The translations under genes were made by a program, and so were the position numbers. The notes under the pieces were generated by a model. That model searched no databases. It worked only from the letters and a program-made list of their open reading frames with translations, and was not told where the DNA came from. Shown here one piece after another: positions 32,921-34,956 of a DNA stretch of 34,956 bases. The first letter of the stretch is position 1. Each line of letters opens with the position of its first letter. This stretch comes from Akkermansia sp. (lineage in GTDB: Bacteria; Verrucomicrobiota; Verrucomicrobiia; Verrucomicrobiales; Akkermansiaceae), in contig JAFWYD010000079.1 in assembly GCA_017517805.1 (NCBI GenBank), forward strand, positions 1 through 34,956, read 5' to 3'.

Positions 32921-33305
32921 TGCGCCCGCCGGATTTTTTCATATTGCGACGCTTTGTGATGCAGGAAGTGGTAATGATTGCGGTCAGCTCATTGGCTTCC
33001 TTCATCAATGCTTCTATTTTGTATCGTTTCACCAGTTCACACGCCACGAGCATATCCATCCAGAACTCTGCTTCGTCCGATTCCTCTTCACATATTTTGA
33101 GTTTATTGAGGTAATCCTTATCTGACTTGGCGCGTCCGGAAGCACGATAGTTTGCAGCCACCGATGTAGCACAACGGAACAACTGGTCACGCATGTGCAA
33201 AGATTCAGGAGTCCCCGGAAGCGAGCTGCACAGTTTGAACACCCGCAACGCAAACGCCCGCGTGCGCTGCGTTAACGTCTCTCTGAAGTCCAGTCCATTA
33301 TTCAT
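32910..33305 (-). CDS. Four-helix-bundle protein (23S rRNA intervening-sequence protein family)
   Basis: A 131-aa soluble, helical protein of the four-helix-bundle/S23 family (known from 23S rRNA intervening sequences and related to the Avd protein of diversity-generating retroelements). Family marks are FALRVFKLCSSLP, LRDQL-like MRDQLFRCATSVAANYRASGRAKS, KLKICEEESDEAEFWMDML and a basic tail ending KKSGGRKPA. Family proteins pack as basic oligomers and bind nucleic acid; no enzyme activity is known. Unlike its neighbours it has a strong Shine-Dalgarno, AGGTGAT (33318-33312), 6 nt before ATG 33305. The gene lies exactly between the two arms of a 46-bp inverted repeat, and its last codons are encoded in the inner hairpin and arm, so gene and repeats form one cassette. 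Confidence 0.88.
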   Translation of the reverse strand: MNNGLDFRETLTQRTRAFALRVFKLCSSLPGTPESLHMRDQLFRCATSVAANYRASGRAKSDKDYLNKLKICEEESDEAEFWMDMLVACELVKRYKIEALMKEANELTAIITTSCITKRRNMKKSGGRKPA

Positions 33306-33311
33306 CTTCCC

Positions 33312-33318
33312 ATCACCT
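33312..33318 (-). promoter_or_regulatory. Shine-Dalgarno of the four-helix-bundle gene
   Basis: AGGTGAT matches the extended anti-Shine-Dalgarno of 16S rRNA, 6 nt before the ATG. It is the only clear Shine-Dalgarno I found in the window and lies in the loop side of the cassette, just inside the right arm. Confidence 0.65.
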
Positions 33319-33327
33319 GCGGGCGTC

Positions 33328-33373
33328 AGCCCGCGTAACTTTACACTTCGTACTTCCCACCTCGTACTTCGTA
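33328..33373 (-). repeat. Right arm of the perfect 46-bp inverted repeat
   Basis: Exact reverse complement of 32875-32920. At its inner side GCGGGC-gtca-GCCCGC (33319-33334) forms a hairpin matching the one in the left arm. The arm ends 11 bp from the aminotransferase stop codon. Confidence 0.97.
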
Positions 33374-33374
33374 A

Positions 33375-33406
33375 TTTCTGCGAATCACTTCAGTGATTCG
33401 CAGAAA
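33375..33406 (-). terminator. Perfect 14-bp hairpin overlapping the aminotransferase stop codon
   Basis: TTTCTGCGAATCAC (33375-33388) pairs with its complement (33393-33406) around a 4-nt loop. One arm is the last coding sequence of the aminotransferase (ending at its TGA) and the other is the sequence between the stop and the cassette arm. No T-run follows on the minus strand, so it is a poor intrinsic terminator; it may be the cassette's target structure or an mRNA 3'-end stabiliser. Confidence 0.6.
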
Positions 33407-34554
33407 CGCGCCATCTTATCACACGCCTGCTCCAGCAGATTCTGAGCAGTAGCATAGCAGCAGCGCAGATAGCCCTCACCGCAAGCGCCGAAAGCCGTAC
33501 CCGGAACCGCAGCCACCTTGTGCTCCATGAGCAGACGCAGCGCAAAATCCTTGGAAGAAATACCAAAACGCTTGATACTGGGGAAAGTATAGAACGCACC
33601 ACCTGGCAAGTGACAATCCATGCCCATATCGTTGAAACGCCCCACGATGTAATCGCGGCGCTTGTGGTAGCTTTCGCGCATTTCCAGCATGGCCGACACA
33701 CCGTTCTCCAAAGCCTCAATACCAGCCTCCTGCGAGGTGATGGTGGGGCAGATCATCGTGTAGGAATGCACCTTCATCATCTGCTCGATGAGCTCCTTCG
33801 GGCCGCAGGCATACCCCAGGCGCAGACCGGTCATGGCAAAAGCCTTCGAGAAACCATGCAGCAGCAATGTGCGTTCCTTCATCCCCGGCAGGGCTGCGAT
33901 GGAAGTGTGCTCCTCCTCATCGTAGCGCAGCTCGGAGTAGATTTCATCCGTCAGCACAAACAAATCATGCTTCACGCAGATGGCGGCAATCTCCTCCAGC
34001 GTCTTGCGCGGAGCGATAGACCCCGTCGGGTTCGTCGGGAAGTTCAGCATCAGCACCTTGGTGCGCGGAGTGATAGCAGCCTCCAGCTTGGCCGGATTCA
34101 GCGCAAAAAGATCATCAATACTCGTCTCCACCGCCCTGGGCACACCGTAAGCCATCATCACCGTAGGGGCATAGCTCACATAACAAGGCTCGTGGTAAAG
34201 CACCTCATCCCCCGGATTCAGCAGGCAGCGCAGAGCCAGGTCAATCGCCTCACTCACACCCACCGTGGGCAGAATCTCACACAGCGGGTCATACTCCACA
34301 TGGAAAAAATCCTGCACATAGGTGCTGATAGCGCGGCGCAGCGATTCCAGGCCATAGTTACTGGTATAGGTGGTATGTCCGCGCTCCAGCGAGCGGATGG
34401 CCGCCTCGCGGATATTCCAGGGAGTCACGAAATCCGGCTCACCCACGCCCAGCGAAATGATATCCTTGCTACCGGTAGCCAGGTCAAAGAATTCGCGGAT
34501 ACCCGAGCGCGGCATATCCGTCACCTGGCGGGAAAGCATCTTGCTCCAGTCCAT
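33385..34554 (-). CDS. Class I/II PLP-dependent aminotransferase
   Basis: A 389-aa cytoplasmic fold-type I aminotransferase. PLP-binding features are NFPTNPTGS (171-179), DEIY (D203, Y206), and the Schiff-base Lys in GFSKAFAMTGLRLGY (K237); R364 (GYLRCCYA) would bind the substrate carboxylate. The aspartate/aromatic (AspC/PatA) type is most likely, but substrate cannot be read from sequence. The start ATG is 2 bp after the stop of the Lrp gene (TGA-TT-ATG), so both are translationally coupled, which hints at amino-acid-responsive control. The terminal codons take part in a perfect hairpin next to the inverted-repeat cassette. Confidence 0.9.
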   Translation of the reverse strand: MDWSKMLSRQVTDMPRSGIREFFDLATGSKDIISLGVGEPDFVTPWNIREAAIRSLERGHTTYTSNYGLESLRRAISTYVQDFFHVEYDPLCEILPTVGVSEAIDLALRCLLNPGDEVLYHEPCYVSYAPTVMMAYGVPRAVETSIDDLFALNPAKLEAAITPRTKVLMLNFPTNPTGSIAPRKTLEEIAAICVKHDLFVLTDEIYSELRYDEEEHTSIAALPGMKERTLLLHGFSKAFAMTGLRLGYACGPKELIEQMMKVHSYTMICPTITSQEAGIEALENGVSAMLEMRESYHKRRDYIVGRFNDMGMDCHLPGGAFYTFPSIKRFGISSKDFALRLLMEHKVAAVPGTAFGACGEGYLRCCYATAQNLLEQACDKMARFCESLK

Positions 34555-34556
34555 AA

Positions 34557-34956
34557 TCAGGGAATATAGGTAAGACGTTCCGTCTGTGGTTCCTCGGCAA
34601 ACAACAGACCATTATGCTTATATGTCTTCAGGCGGAAATGCGTAGCGGTAGAAATAACCCCCTGCATACTGGCCAGCTTCTCACTCACAAAGCGGGCAAC
34701 CTCCATCAGCGTGGGAGCCTCCACCATCACCAGTAAGTCATAGCCTCCGGAAATCAGATACAGACTGCGCACCTCCTTGAAATGCGCAATACGCGAAGCC
34801 AGACGATCGAAACCGCCCCCGCGCTCCGGCGTGCAACGCACCTCAATGAACGCCGAAACACCCTCACCATCATCATTCACAATAGCCTGGTAACCCACAA
34901 TACGGCCAGCCTTCTCAAGGGCAGCTCGCTTAGCGGCCACGGTTGCAACATCCACA
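34557..34956 (-). CDS. Lrp/AsnC-family regulator (N-terminus cut by window edge)
   Basis: 133 codons of the C-terminal part are visible. The first residues (DVATVAAKRAALEKAGRIVGYQAIV) are the recognition helix and wing of an Lrp HTH, and residues from about 30 form the RAM ligand-binding domain (AFIEVRCTPE, VRSLYLISGGYDLLVMVEAP). The true start lies beyond 34956; a GTG at the edge is probably an internal Val. As it is coupled to an aminotransferase gene, amino-acid sensing and control of that operon are plausible. Confidence 0.88.
   Translation of the reverse strand, partial: VDVATVAAKRAALEKAGRIVGYQAIVNDDGEGVSAFIEVRCTPERGGGFDRLASRIAHFKEVRSLYLISGGYDLLVMVEAPTLMEVARFVSEKLASMQGVISTATHFRLKTYKHNGLLFAEEPQTERLTYIP

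Noticed and set aside
32868..33381. Insertion sequence or MITE interpretation of the inverted-repeat cassette
   Set aside because: No transposase, no target-site duplication visible at the ends, and the repeats enclose a known IVS-family gene; an IS derivative is not supported, although mobility itself remains possible.

Overview
The window looks like a chromosomal segment of a gut or mucosal Verrucomicrobiota bacterium, most likely Akkermansia or a close relative. This is inferred from gene content: a complete L-fucose pathway next to a secreted GH95 fucosidase (mucin glycan use), a four-subunit biotin-dependent Na+ pumping acyl-CoA decarboxylase typical of succinate-to-propionate fermenters, single-protein pseudopilins, GYF-RDD membrane proteins, Sel1 lipoproteins, GC-rich coding sequence and an almost complete lack of Shine-Dalgarno sequences. 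No rRNA, tRNA, CRISPR array, transposase or phage gene was seen.

Layout. 1-2144: a zinc-ribbon gene running off the left edge, divergent from a small HTH/RHH regulator followed by a membrane-anchored Ser/Thr kinase. 2297-7990 (minus): fucP-fucI-fucK-fucA, ended by an intrinsic terminator. 8175-10652 (plus): secreted GH95 alpha-L-fucosidase. 10827-11698: fucU translationally coupled to queD. 11869-15962: tmk, a GT2 glycosyltransferase, rpmJ, metX and a pseudopilin. 16051-19441 (minus): Aas-like acyl-ACP/AMP ligase then long-form ispH. 19510-22038 (minus): LolC/E-type permease then a GYF-RDD protein. 22169-26322 (plus): trxB, a Sel1 lipoprotein, an LplT-like MFS protein and a TolC-like lipoprotein. 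26325-27098 (minus): exported helical protein of unknown function. 27203-31156 (minus): mmdA, oadG-like, biotin carrier and oadB, i.e. a Na+ pumping methylmalonyl-CoA decarboxylase. 31280-34956 (minus): Lrp regulator (cut by the right edge), aminotransferase, a four-helix-bundle cassette, a CPBP protease and a sugar nucleotidyltransferase.

How the genes work together. GH95 releases L-fucose outside the cytoplasm, FucP imports it with protons, FucU interconverts its anomers, and FucI, FucK and FucA yield dihydroxyacetone phosphate and L-lactaldehyde. The decarboxylase can couple propionyl-CoA formation to Na+ export. The acyl ligase, LplT-like carrier, LolC/E permease, TolC-like lipoprotein and pseudopilin are envelope functions.

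Two features stand out. First, a small four-helix-bundle gene lies between two arms of a perfect 46-bp inverted repeat (32875-32920 and 33328-33373), built like the intervening sequences of some 23S rRNA genes but placed inside a protein-coding transcription unit. Second, most transcription units begin with a -35/-10 pair whose -10 box lies only 6-13 nt before the start codon, which predicts leaderless or nearly leaderless mRNAs; these promoters also fix several start codons. Promoters and terminators were read by eye and are predictions. No stretch longer than about 185 bases lacks a gene.
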